64,000 bases of DNA from Candidatus Peregrinibacteria bacterium (GTDB lineage: Bacteria; Patescibacteriota; Gracilibacteria; UBA1369; LOWO2-01-FULL-3). Under the pieces are notes generated by a model. The model did not search any database. It was given only the letters and a program-made list of their open reading frames with translations, and was not told the origin of the DNA. The DNA lies in the NCBI GenBank assembly GCA_026395515.1, contig JAPLYN010000005.1, positions 47,521 to 111,520 of the forward strand. Reading direction: 5' to 3'. Each line of letters opens with the position of its first letter. Within the stretch, counting starts at the first letter, position 1. A program made the position numbers and the translations under genes. This document shows, piece after piece, positions 48,690 through 58,179 of this stretch.

Positions 48690-49322
48690 TTATTTTGAAA
48701 TGTTAGTGATAATAAAAACTGTAGACAATATTGCGCATGCAGCGACTATTGCAAGCATGTCTTTGCCAAAAAACAGGACAGCAAAGCCTAATAAAACAAT
48801 CGCCAAAAGGCACCATTTAGATTCTTTATAAAGAGGAAAGCTCTTGATTACGTCACCGAGCATATTCTGCTTGTAATTGCCACTTGATAGAGCGAAATTC
48901 ACTGCTGAGTGAATAATTGTTTTTAATTCGTTGCTGTCAAGTCTCGTGCAGTCATTTTTAATATCTGAACCCAATGGTCCAACGAAAGATGCGGTTGAAA
49001 GAGTAACGTCATTTCTGGAAATATCATCTGGCATCTTTAGCTGACTTGTTCCGTCCACAGATAGGTAAGGCTTCGCCGCATCCTGTCGTAGGACGTAGAG
49101 ATCCAGCTCTTTTAGTGCTTTATCGGTTGGGACTACGGAGCTTATCTTCTTTCCAATCTGCGCAAGATAATCACTTTTAGTTAACGACTCAATAGCCCTC
49201 AGAACTGATTTATTATCGGAGACATTTATGCCCTTAACCATCTCTATTAATGAAGGGATTGACCCGTTTTCTGAGCGGTATCTGTAGATAAAGATTATTA
49301 GATTTTTTTGGTTGTCAGTCAT
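48690..49322 (-). CDS. Winged-helix DNA-binding protein with two C-terminal membrane helices
   Basis: The start at 49322 (MTDNQKNLIIFIY) is chosen because the open frame further upstream runs into the promoter. 210 residues: 1-75 are a LexA/MarR-like winged helix (GSIPSLIEMVKGINVSDNKSVLRAIESLTKSDYL); 76-165 a polar linker; 170-186 and 188-206 two membrane helices (WCLLAIVLLGFAVLFF, LAIVAACAILSTVFIITN). It would hold its DNA-binding domain at the membrane until released. It is followed at 1 bp by a proteasome-like hydrolase, a plausible protease for that release (inference). A perfect palindrome sits in its promoter. Confidence 0.75.
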   Translation of the reverse strand: MTDNQKNLIIFIYRYRSENGSIPSLIEMVKGINVSDNKSVLRAIESLTKSDYLAQIGKKISSVVPTDKALKELDLYVLRQDAAKPYLSVDGTSQLKMPDDISRNDVTLSTASFVGPLGSDIKNDCTRLDSNELKTIIHSAVNFALSSGNYKQNMLGDVIKSFPLYKESKWCLLAIVLLGFAVLFFGKDMLAIVAACAILSTVFIITNISK

Positions 49323-49354
49323 AGTGCAAGATCGCTTAATATTGGTACTCAAAG

Positions 49355-49383
49355 AAGATACCGCCACTTTTAGTGGCGGTCAA
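49355..49383 (-). promoter_or_regulatory. Promoter with perfect palindrome for the winged-helix/Ntn pair
   Basis: TTGACC (49378-49383), a 17 bp spacer and TATCTT (49355-49360) on the minus strand. The palindrome ACCGCCACT-TTT-AGTGGCGGT (49360-49380) covers the spacer. It may be the operator of the winged-helix protein. It could also act as a terminator of the restriction gene that ends at 49413, although the T-run is weak. Confidence 0.6.
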
Positions 49384-49412
49384 GTGTTTCCCTTTATATC
49401 TTAAAAAATTAG

Positions 49413-51686
49413 TTATAAAGCCGTCAAATCCCTTAAAACCTCTTCTACGTTCCCGTTGTGAACCAAAAAGAAGTGGAGTTTAGCCTTGCCAAGTTTTACC
49501 CATTCTTCAGCTATCTCAACTTTGTACCCCGTATCTTCGTTGCTGATTCTGTCTTCGCCTTTCCATTCAAGGGCAACGATATTTTCATTTTTTGTGAGAG
49601 CAACAAAGTCAGGATAAAATTTACTCTTCTTCCAGCCTTGGATAAAGAAAGGGTCTTGTTTCTCACGGTTGCGAACCCAAAACTCAACATTTGGCAGACT
49701 ATCAAGGTCTAAGCGTTCAACAAAGGCCAATTCCTCTTTATTAAGCTTGTCGATTTTTTCGTAGTAATTTTTGTTGAATTTTTGAGGTATTTGTTCTTTT
49801 AGAGTGATCGTTTCTGGAAAGTTATAAAAAGCCTTAGTCGCAATTTTCTTTTTGTCTATAAAATCAACAAAACGCTTTTTGGCGTATGATTCAAGCACAT
49901 TAGTTATAGCTTCATTCAGACGATTAAGGAACAGATAACGATTGACTGAAAGCTCGGCCAAAGATTTGTGATTGAGCTGATAATCAACGGCTTTATCAAC
50001 GAATTTTACCTTGTTGGGTTTATCAAGCAATGTAAAACGAAGTTTTTTATCAAGCCACTGCACTAGTTCCTGTTTCGAAAAGTTTTTGTCACGGTAGGTG
50101 AGATTGAGAATTTGCTGTTTGCCCTTGTGCCACTTATTGTCGCCCTCAATATCAATAATGGCGCGACCGTCATTGTCATAATGAATTTCGAAATCAAATT
50201 CGGCGTTTTGTTTGGCAAGTTCAAAATCTTCACCGATCAGTTCCTCAAAAGTAAGTTTTTCATCTTCTAAACTCATCAAAGGAACAGCAAAATCTTTGTT
50301 CACCGCTCTATTCACTTCTTTTGGATCTTGTGACATATCCCCATTTGATGAAACAGCAATTAAATCAAGCTTGCTGTAACCATTTCTTTCAAGTCCAGAA
50401 ATTATGTTACTGGCCGCTTCATTGAAGTTTTTAGCGGAGGCAAAAATGTATGAGCGATTTAACGCCTCGTTCTTCTTCCGTTTTGCATAGGGCATACGGA
50501 TAATGCGTCCGATAATCTGTTCAACAGCGATTTTTGAACCGACATTGGCTACGGAAATCAAAACATAAGCAAATGAACAATCCCAACCCTCTGCAAGAGC
50601 ATTAACAGTTATAATATAGCGGATTTTACATTTTTTGCTGAACAAATCCACACCATCTAAATCGTTTCGGTCGGATGTTTTGATCGCAATTTCTTCTTCG
50701 GAAATTTTAGTGGAAAGCAAATACTCCTTGATTTGCTCAACCGTTACATTGTTTTGTGTTTTACTCTTTGGTTGAGCTTGAATTAAAGCAATAGGGCGGA
50801 TATATTCGCCTGTATTTTTCTTGCCTTCTTTTTCAAGTTCGGCACGTTTTTCAAGTCCTCGAGCAACGGCGTTTTGCCATTGGGCCGAGCTTTCAAGTAC
50901 AAGTGGGATCTTTACCATTTGCTCATCCTTGAGTTCGGCAGGGGAAATATTCACCAAAATATTACTAGCTGAGCGTGGCGTAGCGGTGTATTCAATTACA
51001 AAACTTGGATTTAGATTATTTAAAAAATCAAACGATAATTCGGTTTGAGTTTTATGCCCTTCATCAATTACTACAAGAGGATGGCTCATGCGGACAACGT
51101 TTGCTAGCGAGTTAATGATTGTGCCTTCTTCATCCTTTTCAAGATCATCTCGGTCATCAAGATTTTCAAAGTGGCTCAATAGAGAGCCATTTTCCTGATA
51201 GACTTTGTACTTTTTTTGAAGTGTTTTTTCTTTGCGGAAAGCTTCCAAACTCGAAATGATAATACAAAGATTATCCTGAACATCTTCTTTTCTGATTCGC
51301 AACGCCTCTTCATTTGAAAAAATACGCACACCGTTTTGAAATGACTCATCTAAAACTCGTCTATGCAGATCATTACGATTTTTAAACTTCCTAAGAGTTT
51401 GAGTCTTGATGGCTTCCGATGGTACAAACCACATTACAATCCCTTTATCCATCTTATTTTTCAGAAAAGAGCCCATGATTTCGCTGACTGAATAACAGGC
51501 TACAAGAGTTTTTCCTCCACCAGTAGGAATTTTGACGCAAACAAATGGTATATTTTGAAAATAATCTGAGTTGTAAGACTGTTTTTTTATATAAATAAAA
51601 GCATGAGCAGGTCCGTAACCTTGTAACTCCAAAAGATATGCTCTGATAGTGTCTAACGCTGATTGTTGATATTTCTTAAGCTCCAT
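49413..51686 (-). CDS. res: Type III restriction enzyme, helicase-nuclease subunit
   Basis: A 757-residue SF2 ATPase. KIPTGGGKT (56-60, Walker A), VIDEGHKT (DEGH box, about 208), EYTATPRS (about 234), AEGWDC (about 365) and EQIIGRIIRMP (about 394) are the helicase motifs. The C-terminus has PDFVAL ... ALEWKGED (about 689-703), the PD-(D/E)XK nuclease motif. It needs the Mod subunit for site recognition and cuts after translocation or sliding. It lies 2 bp after the methyltransferase gene. Somewhat shorter than the typical 900 or more residues, but all motifs are intact. Confidence 0.93.
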   Translation of the reverse strand: MELKKYQQSALDTIRAYLLELQGYGPAHAFIYIKKQSYNSDYFQNIPFVCVKIPTGGGKTLVACYSVSEIMGSFLKNKMDKGIVMWFVPSEAIKTQTLRKFKNRNDLHRRVLDESFQNGVRIFSNEEALRIRKEDVQDNLCIIISSLEAFRKEKTLQKKYKVYQENGSLLSHFENLDDRDDLEKDEEGTIINSLANVVRMSHPLVVIDEGHKTQTELSFDFLNNLNPSFVIEYTATPRSASNILVNISPAELKDEQMVKIPLVLESSAQWQNAVARGLEKRAELEKEGKKNTGEYIRPIALIQAQPKSKTQNNVTVEQIKEYLLSTKISEEEIAIKTSDRNDLDGVDLFSKKCKIRYIITVNALAEGWDCSFAYVLISVANVGSKIAVEQIIGRIIRMPYAKRKKNEALNRSYIFASAKNFNEAASNIISGLERNGYSKLDLIAVSSNGDMSQDPKEVNRAVNKDFAVPLMSLEDEKLTFEELIGEDFELAKQNAEFDFEIHYDNDGRAIIDIEGDNKWHKGKQQILNLTYRDKNFSKQELVQWLDKKLRFTLLDKPNKVKFVDKAVDYQLNHKSLAELSVNRYLFLNRLNEAITNVLESYAKKRFVDFIDKKKIATKAFYNFPETITLKEQIPQKFNKNYYEKIDKLNKEELAFVERLDLDSLPNVEFWVRNREKQDPFFIQGWKKSKFYPDFVALTKNENIVALEWKGEDRISNEDTGYKVEIAEEWVKLGKAKLHFFLVHNGNVEEVLRDLTAL

Positions 51687-51688
51687 AT

Positions 51689-53233
51689 TTAGTAAATTTT
51701 AACTTCGTAAGGAATTTGCTTGAATATAATATTATGCTTTTCAAGAGTGTCATCATCGAGTAAACATTTGTCGGCGTAAATTACTTTCACGCCGTCTGTT
51801 TTTCGTAGCATTTTCAGAAACAATTTACTTAACACATTCTCACTCTTTTCTTTATAGATAAGATAATACTCGGTTTCGGCATATTCACCGATATAATTTC
51901 CAGATACCTTTGCAGGATCAATGTTAGTTTGAGTTTCAGTAAAATAAATATAAGTTGCGAATTGATCGAAGCTACAAGTGTTCTCAATTTGACCTTTTTC
52001 GTCAAAAAGTGGTTTGCTGAGTTCGCAATATTCAAAACCGTCTTTATAATCGTATTGCTTGATTGCGCGCTTAATTCGTTGAGCTGTAACATCTTTTGCG
52101 ACAGAATCCTCCATTTCAACAAGAATAAATTTTCTGTCACCACTATCTTCTTTGTTTAGATCTAAAACAGCATGGCCAGTTGTTCCAGAGCCCGCAAACG
52201 AATCTAGTACTAGATCGTTTTTATCAGTGGCTATTTGTAAAATATGTTTAATTAAGCTGACGGGCTTCGGGGAATCAAAAACGTTCATGCCAACCAACTT
52301 ATTTAGTTCATTTTTTCCAGTTTGATTATGCCCAACTTCCTCATACCTCCAAATTGTCTGTGGAACAACGCCTTGTTTTACTTCTGATAAATAGCGCTTT
52401 AGCTGAGGTTTGCCCATTCCATCTTTACCAAAATAAAACTTATTTTCTACTAAAAGTTGCTTTGCTCTTTCTGCGCTAAATCGATAGCAACTACCCCTTG
52501 GAGGATAGAGCGTCTCTCCAGTATTAGGATTTTTAATTCCAAACACACCAGACTCAGAAAAAGTTTTAACCAAAACATTATCTGGTCGCCATAGACCCCT
52601 GCCGTCATTATCGTCAAATTTATAGTATTTATTCTGTTTTTCAGTCCTTAATAGCAAATTACGATTCCATTTTGATTTAGATTTCGCGTAAATAAGAATG
52701 AAATCGTGCGATGCTGAAAAATACTTCGCATCATTCCTAGGGGAGTAGTTCTTTTCCCAAATTACATTTGTAATAAAATTATCTTCCCCAAAAATATCAT
52801 CAAGCAACGCACGCAAATTTGATTGCTCAACATCATCAATTGACACAAATATAGCGCCATCATCACTTAATAAATCTTTTAAAAGTTTTACTCGCGGATA
52901 CATCATACAAAGCCACTTGTCGTGACGACAAAGATCTTCCAAATCTCTTCCGACTACTTTTCCAAGCCATTTTCTGATTTTTGGTGAATTAACCTTGTCG
53001 TTATAAACCCAACCTTCGTTACCAGTATTGTAAGGAGGATCAATATAGATGCACTTTACTTTACCAGCGTAAAAAGGCATGAGGGCTTTAAGTGCCTCAA
53101 GATTGTCACCATGTATCACTAGATTTTGAGAATTACCTACGGAAGAGAATTTCTCTTTTTTGAGTAATCTAAAAGGTACCTCTTTATCGTGATTTACTAC
53201 TGCATCTTTCCCAATCCAATTAAGTGTAGGCAT
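51689..53233 (-). CDS. mod: Type III DNA adenine methyltransferase (Mod subunit)
   Basis: A 514-residue protein. MPTLNWIGKDAVVNHDKEVPFRLL is the usual start. IYIDPPYNTGNEGWVYNDK (DPPY at 65-68, motif IV) comes before DSFAGSGTTGHA (about 345-352, motif I), the order of beta-class N6-adenine methyltransferases. The region between, about 150-330, carries the target-recognition domain. It methylates one strand of an asymmetric site and guides Res. It is the first gene of the defence block, with a perfect 6+6 palindrome upstream of its -10. Confidence 0.95.
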   Translation of the reverse strand: MPTLNWIGKDAVVNHDKEVPFRLLKKEKFSSVGNSQNLVIHGDNLEALKALMPFYAGKVKCIYIDPPYNTGNEGWVYNDKVNSPKIRKWLGKVVGRDLEDLCRHDKWLCMMYPRVKLLKDLLSDDGAIFVSIDDVEQSNLRALLDDIFGEDNFITNVIWEKNYSPRNDAKYFSASHDFILIYAKSKSKWNRNLLLRTEKQNKYYKFDDNDGRGLWRPDNVLVKTFSESGVFGIKNPNTGETLYPPRGSCYRFSAERAKQLLVENKFYFGKDGMGKPQLKRYLSEVKQGVVPQTIWRYEEVGHNQTGKNELNKLVGMNVFDSPKPVSLIKHILQIATDKNDLVLDSFAGSGTTGHAVLDLNKEDSGDRKFILVEMEDSVAKDVTAQRIKRAIKQYDYKDGFEYCELSKPLFDEKGQIENTCSFDQFATYIYFTETQTNIDPAKVSGNYIGEYAETEYYLIYKEKSENVLSKLFLKMLRKTDGVKVIYADKCLLDDDTLEKHNIIFKQIPYEVKIY

Positions 53234-53259
53234 AATTCATTTTTGATTTTAATTCTGCT

Positions 53260-53291
53260 GCATTATAACTATTTCAGTAGATTACATCTAC
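53260..53291 (-). promoter_or_regulatory. Promoter region of mod with palindrome
   Basis: TATAAT (about 53263-53268) on the minus strand, with the inverted repeat GTAGAT-GTA-ATCTAC (53277-53291) just upstream where the -35 would be. The -35 is poor, so the palindrome may bind an activator or repressor. Confidence 0.45.
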
Positions 53292-53310
53292 AAATAAAAA
53301 TACCAACCCC

Positions 53311-56300
53311 TCACCCCACCAATTCCCCCACAAACCCCTCTACGCCTTCCATTGTCTTTGGGTACATGCTTACATCTGGGAAATCGAGGGATGTGATCTT
53401 GCCATATACCACCACGATCAGCTTTTTCATTCGCTCAGTTTCTTCCTCCGTAATGTCTAATGGCAAAATTTTAATTTTGTCGTCGACAGGGGTCAGGAAT
53501 TCGAGGAAGCCCTGGCGCACTTTGTATTTCCCCTTAAAGTCGCGGGCGTTCTCGACCAAGATTTTGTAGAAAATTAGTTGGTTGCGGTATCTCCAAGCTT
53601 TCAATTTCTCATAGTCGGCGCCGCCGTCCCAGCCCTTCAAGGGTTTGCCGGTTTTGTAGTCGTAGACAGTTATTTCCTTCTTCTCCTCGTCATAGCTCAT
53701 CTTATCAATTATTCCCGTAATCTCGGCATTGCCAATCACTACGCCCTGATTCACAAACTTGAATTCTGATCTGTCTTCCGGTCGGAAATAGCCCTTTCTC
53801 TCATTGTAATAAGCCGTCAGATTGTCGCGGCCCTGTTCCAAGCAGTGCGCATAATCCTTCGCGCTCAAGCGCTTGTCGCCGAGGTTGAATTCAAATTGTT
53901 TGAGCAAGAAATCCAGAGTTGGCAGAGTCTTCGTATTCTTGAATTCAATCGCAAATTTATCCAAAGCATAATGGATCACATTGCCGTAAGTTCCGGACAA
54001 AGACATCTTTTGAGGAAAGCGCAGCAAGTTTTGTTCCAAAAATACCTGTGGGCCCTTCTCGGCAATATCCAGAAAATTATTCAAATGCGTCGCGCTGAGT
54101 TTGTAATCTTTTAATAGTCCGCGGAGAATTTCCGTTTCTTCAATATTTTTCACATCATGTTTGTCGATTTTTTGTTGCAAGAGGAGAAGCTTTTCAATGC
54201 CTTTGCTCTGCGCGAAAGCTTGTTCCATGCCTTCGATTTTTTCTAATAGGAGGTTTTCCTTTGGTTTCTTTTCAGTCTCACCGTCCTCAAGGAAGCGGAG
54301 TCTAGTCTGCTCATCTCCCTTCTCGTCATATTGATTGCGGCAAATGTAAATATTCCTTTTCGCACGTGTGAGCGCCACATAAAAAAGTCGGAGTTTATCA
54401 TCGTCATTTTCCGCATCAGTAGCCAGCGGAATATTCGACGGAAAGGGGAGCTTGTCTCCGGTAAATCCGCGAGTCCATTCTCTATCCTGACAATGCAACA
54501 AAAACACATTCTCAAACTCCAAGCCCTTCGCCCCATGAGCGGTGAGCAAATTCACGGCCTTCTGATCGCTATTAAAAGCGTTTTCGTAATAGATAGAGAG
54601 TTTGTGCTTCTCATAAAGCTCGACGAGCTCTACGACGTCGGAAACGGTCTTGGCACCGGTGCCCTTGTAGCCTCTGACTTTTTCAACCAGAGCCTGTAGT
54701 GCCTGAAGTAGATCGAGATATTCCAATTTTTCGGTTTCGAATTTTTCGGCGCTGAAATAATATTCTTTATAAGGGCTAGTGTAATCTTTGCTCTCCACAC
54801 CAGTGATCATATCGATAATTTCTTCGGCGGTTTTTTCTTTCGCATCAATGCCTAGATTGATCAGAAATTGCGCGATATTTTTCAATTTTTCATCCGGACT
54901 TTCCAGCATCACTTCCAGCCAAAGCTTCTTTTCTCTATAAGCTGTGACAGAAATTTTCCAAATTGTAATTTTATCAATATTCCAGAAAGGGAAACTCAAA
55001 ATTTCCGGCAAAAAGTCGTCCGCCTCAGCTTGGTTTTTTACCGCTACAGTATTCACAAATTTGAGTACGGTGAGTAATTCAGCGATGTGCTTTTGGTCCA
55101 GCAACTTTTTCTTTCTCTCATAAGCCACAGAAATGCCCATGTAGTCGAGCACCTTCGCCGCCATTTCGAGAGAATGATGCTTACGTCCAATCACGGCAAT
55201 TTCTGCGGCGGGCACACCTTCCTTTAGTTTCTTTTGAATGCTCTCCGCCACCCACACCAATTCTTCCAAGATAGTAGGGAATTCATGCTCGGCGATTTCC
55301 CCAGTAGTCAAATTTTCTTTTGCGGCGAAAAGTTCTTTTTTAATCTGCTCCGGATTTTGCGTCTCCAGTCTTTCCTGTCCTTTCAAAATAATTTTCCTCA
55401 CGAAATCCAAAATTGCCTGAGTAGAACGATAATTCTTCTGCAAGACTATCATTTTCGGTTCCCTATATCTTTGTTGAAACCCTAAAAGATTGGCAATGTT
55501 CGCGCCCTGAAACTTATAAATCGCCTGATCATCATCTCCCACTGCCAAAATATTCGGACGGCCTTCATTCACCTCCGCATCCAACAGTTGATCGAGAAAT
55601 CTCATCTGAATTCCATTCGTATCCTGGAACTCGTCGACGAGCACATACAAATATTGTTCCTGCAAATTGTAGCGCAACTCCGGATGCCTCTCGAAAGCGT
55701 CCACAGTATCGAGCAACATATCATCGTAATCAAAAAATCCTTCCTTATGCAGTTGCTGCTGATATTTTTCGTAAACCTCACAGAGCTCCAGCTGCTTCTG
55801 AATCTTCTCCAAATCCTTGAAGACGTCCTTTTTGTCATTATTCTTTTTGGTATATTCGCCTTTCCAAGCGGTGATTGGCTTGGTGTCTATCTTTGTCTCC
55901 GCAGTCGCAAGCGCATAAGCTTCTTCCAAATCCTTAATCAGCACATCTTTCACATTCTCATATGGCAGATTTTTCGTCCTCGCTACAAAATTCACAGATT
56001 TTAGATTTTCAATCAGCGCGGGGATTATTTCCACCGTCTTCTTTGATAATCTTTCCTGAAAAATCGTTTCCAAGAAAACATTCGCCTTCACCAAGAAATC
56101 TTTATTTTCCTCCAGTAAAACCCTGAAATTCTCAGGCGAAAGTCCGCCCTTTTTCAGTTCACTAATTTTCCTCAAAATATCCGGCAAGAAAGTAAATCCC
56201 TGATCCGGATGATAAGAACGCAAAGAGTAATTATGTTTCAAGCCCTCTAAAATTCCCTCAAGTATCGAATACTGCGTCAGCTGATCCGCCGGATTATATC

Positions 56301-56637
56301 TACCACCATGATAAAAATATTCCGGGTTCTTATTAATAATTTCCGTGCCGAGACCATGAAAGGTATGGATAGCCACTTTATAAGCATCCATTCCAATCAG
56401 CCCAGCGAGCCTTTTCCTCATATTAGTCGCCGCCGCCTCAGTATAAGTCAGACACAAAATCGAAGAGGGAAGCGTATCAGTCTGCTGCAAAATATTCGCG
56501 ACCCTCAAGCTCAAAAGCTCGGTCTTTCCCGATCCCGGCCCCGCAATCACCATCACCGGACCATCAATCGTATCCACCGCATCCTTCTGCTCGGCATTGA
56601 GATTCTCGTAGCGCTTTTGAAAAAGAGGTTGTTCCAT
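53311..56637 (-). CDS. UvrD/PcrA-like helicase with C-terminal RecB-type nuclease
   Basis: The start at 56637 (MEQPLFQKRYENLNAEQKDAV) is chosen because the N-terminal Q-motif follows at once; the open frame runs 18 codons further. 1108 residues. SF1 motifs: GPGSGKTE (33-40), VDEFQDTNG (about 337), GDDDQAIYKFQGA, NYRST, LLTAHGAKGLEFENVFLL and YVALTRAKRN. The C-terminus has a nuclease core GIIDKMSY ... ITVYDYKTGK (about 975-995). This is an AddA/AdnA-like layout, for end resection or repair of double-strand breaks. No AddB partner is adjacent, so it may act alone. It borders the restriction island. Confidence 0.92.
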   Translation of the reverse strand: MEQPLFQKRYENLNAEQKDAVDTIDGPVMVIAGPGSGKTELLSLRVANILQQTDTLPSSILCLTYTEAAATNMRKRLAGLIGMDAYKVAIHTFHGLGTEIINKNPEYFYHGGRYNPADQLTQYSILEGILEGLKHNYSLRSYHPDQGFTFLPDILRKISELKKGGLSPENFRVLLEENKDFLVKANVFLETIFQERLSKKTVEIIPALIENLKSVNFVARTKNLPYENVKDVLIKDLEEAYALATAETKIDTKPITAWKGEYTKKNNDKKDVFKDLEKIQKQLELCEVYEKYQQQLHKEGFFDYDDMLLDTVDAFERHPELRYNLQEQYLYVLVDEFQDTNGIQMRFLDQLLDAEVNEGRPNILAVGDDDQAIYKFQGANIANLLGFQQRYREPKMIVLQKNYRSTQAILDFVRKIILKGQERLETQNPEQIKKELFAAKENLTTGEIAEHEFPTILEELVWVAESIQKKLKEGVPAAEIAVIGRKHHSLEMAAKVLDYMGISVAYERKKKLLDQKHIAELLTVLKFVNTVAVKNQAEADDFLPEILSFPFWNIDKITIWKISVTAYREKKLWLEVMLESPDEKLKNIAQFLINLGIDAKEKTAEEIIDMITGVESKDYTSPYKEYYFSAEKFETEKLEYLDLLQALQALVEKVRGYKGTGAKTVSDVVELVELYEKHKLSIYYENAFNSDQKAVNLLTAHGAKGLEFENVFLLHCQDREWTRGFTGDKLPFPSNIPLATDAENDDDKLRLFYVALTRAKRNIYICRNQYDEKGDEQTRLRFLEDGETEKKPKENLLLEKIEGMEQAFAQSKGIEKLLLLQQKIDKHDVKNIEETEILRGLLKDYKLSATHLNNFLDIAEKGPQVFLEQNLLRFPQKMSLSGTYGNVIHYALDKFAIEFKNTKTLPTLDFLLKQFEFNLGDKRLSAKDYAHCLEQGRDNLTAYYNERKGYFRPEDRSEFKFVNQGVVIGNAEITGIIDKMSYDEEKKEITVYDYKTGKPLKGWDGGADYEKLKAWRYRNQLIFYKILVENARDFKGKYKVRQGFLEFLTPVDDKIKILPLDITEEETERMKKLIVVVYGKITSLDFPDVSMYPKTMEGVEGFVGELVG

Positions 56638-56736
56638 ATGCCCGCATCTTACAATAATCAATTTGAAAATAACACCAAGAAAGGCCCTCAAGAATTAACC
56701 CTCACTACCTGCATTCACCATTCCTTATAAATTTTG

Positions 56737-56766
56737 ATAGCACTGTGCTACCAATTTCTACATGAG
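56737..56766 (+). repeat. Copy 2 of the dispersed 30 bp motif
   Basis: ATAGCAC-TGT-GCTA and then CAATTTCTA; 24 of 30 positions equal to 31,391-31,420. It lies upstream of the helicase gene. The rest of 56,638-56,825 holds no gene; AGCCCT[CA]GACCAC occurs twice in tandem at about 56,791-56,822. Confidence 0.4.
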
Positions 56767-56824
56767 ATGCAGGGCAAGATCTTAAGTACCAAAGCCCTCG
56801 ACCACACGCAAGCCCTAGACCACA

Positions 56825-56866
56825 AAAAAGACCATGTCCTTTTTACAGAAACATGGTCTTTCGAAA
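56825..56866 (-). terminator. Rho-independent terminator of rpsA
   Basis: An 11 bp stem AAAGACCATGT / ACATGGTCTTT with a T-run on the minus strand, 23 bp past the rpsA stop. Confidence 0.9.
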
Positions 56867-56888
56867 ATCGTATTTTAGGCGGGCCGCT

Positions 56889-58037
56889 TTACGCCGCTAC
56901 CTCTTCTTCCTTTTCTTCTTTCTTCGCCTTCTTCTTAGCACCACCATCTTCCTTCATAGCATTGATTGAAAGTCCTACTCTATGCTCATCTGGATCGATA
57001 GCGATAATCTTAGCGCTTACTTTATCTCCTACCTTCAATGTTGAAGCACCTGCCTCAGCACCAGCTTCAGAAATTTCACTAACATGGATAAGACCATTGA
57101 TCTCATTGTCCAATTTTACGAAAGCTCCGAATGGAGTAATTCTGTTAACTTCTCCTTCAATCACAGTTCCAACTTTATATTTCTTTGTAGCTTCAATCCA
57201 AGGATCTGGCACAAGTCTCTTCATAGAAAGGCTGATCTTATCAGATTCTTTACCGATAACAAGAATTTCTACTTCATCACCAAGTTTACCGAAGTCATTA
57301 GGATCCTTCACATGTCCCCAAGCAATCTCAGAGATATGAACAAGTCCTTCCAAGCCTCCGAAAGTAACGAAGATACCGAAATTAACGATACCGCTGATGC
57401 TTCCTTTAACTTTCTGACCAACTTCAAGTTTACCCATAGCTTTCTTGCGCTCTTCTTCCTCAGCAGCTCTCTCTGAAAGAATCAATTTACCTCCATCCTT
57501 ATCAAGATTAATAATCTTCACAAGCAAAGGAATACCAATAAGTTTTTGTAATCTAGCCAAAATTCTTGCGCTATCAGCACCGTTTACACGTGGATAGTGA
57601 AGAGGAGCCAATTGTGATACTGGGATGAAACCCTTGATACCATCAATATTGAGCAACAAACCTCCTTTATTCGCTTCATGAGCCATAACCGTAATAGCCT
57701 CAGCAGTTTCGTAAGCTTTTTCAAATTTGCCCCAAGTCTTCTGTTGGCTGGCTTTTCTAAGAGAAAGTACTACTAAACCGTCTTCATTCTCAGCCTCAAG
57801 TACGTAAGCTGAAATTCCGTCACCCATCTGAATAGAATCGATAGTGTTTGTGCTGTCTTGAGTTTCTTGGCCGGCAATAATACCTGTAGCCACACCACCC
57901 AAATCAACCAAAATCTTGTTCTTCCAAATAGCAGTAACAACTCCTTCTACGAGTACGCCAGGAGCTGGCAAAATAAAGTCACTCGCACCTTGTAGAAGCT
58001 CTTCCATAATGGCGCTTCCAACATTTTTCTTAATCAT
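56889..58037 (-). CDS. rpsA: 30S ribosomal protein S1 (four S1 domains)
   Basis: A 382-residue protein with four S1 RNA-binding domains beginning at about residues 24, 105, 200 and 288 (clearest: GSISGIVNFGIFVTFGGLEGLVHISEIAW and GEVNRITPFGAFVKLDNEINGLIHVSEIS). Four domains is the short form, as in Firmicutes, against six in proteobacteria. The C-terminal 20 residues are Lys/Glu-rich. It recruits mRNA to the ribosome. Monocistronic, with a strong terminator. Confidence 0.94.
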   Translation of the reverse strand: MIKKNVGSAIMEELLQGASDFILPAPGVLVEGVVTAIWKNKILVDLGGVATGIIAGQETQDSTNTIDSIQMGDGISAYVLEAENEDGLVVLSLRKASQQKTWGKFEKAYETAEAITVMAHEANKGGLLLNIDGIKGFIPVSQLAPLHYPRVNGADSARILARLQKLIGIPLLVKIINLDKDGGKLILSERAAEEEERKKAMGKLEVGQKVKGSISGIVNFGIFVTFGGLEGLVHISEIAWGHVKDPNDFGKLGDEVEILVIGKESDKISLSMKRLVPDPWIEATKKYKVGTVIEGEVNRITPFGAFVKLDNEINGLIHVSEISEAGAEAGASTLKVGDKVSAKIIAIDPDEHRVGLSINAMKEDGGAKKKAKKEEKEEEVAA

Positions 58038-58103
58038 AACTGTATCTTAGCAAGACTTTTTAATTTATAATGGCCCAATCAATCGGATGGCTGTCTTGCT
58101 AAT

Positions 58104-58134
58104 AAAAACGCCCTAACTCAGATTGAGCAGGGCG
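58104..58134 (-). terminator. Rho-independent terminator of clpC
   Basis: CGCCCT / AGGGCG arms (58109-58114, 58129-58134) with inner CTCA/TGAG pairing and a TTTTT run on the minus strand. Confidence 0.85.
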
Positions 58135-58179
58135 ATTATATTGAGCTTATCAGCAAATGTCAACTCTCAAAGGCGCGAT

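Noticed and set aside
49355..49383. Only a terminator of res
   Set aside because: The stem is strong, but the following sequence is a poor T-run, while -35 and -10 boxes are placed exactly 17 bp apart around it; the promoter/operator reading is preferred though not proven.
56734..57339. Plus-strand 201-codon frame over the rpsA terminator
   Set aside because: It runs antisense to rpsA and through its terminator; composition fits a shadow frame.
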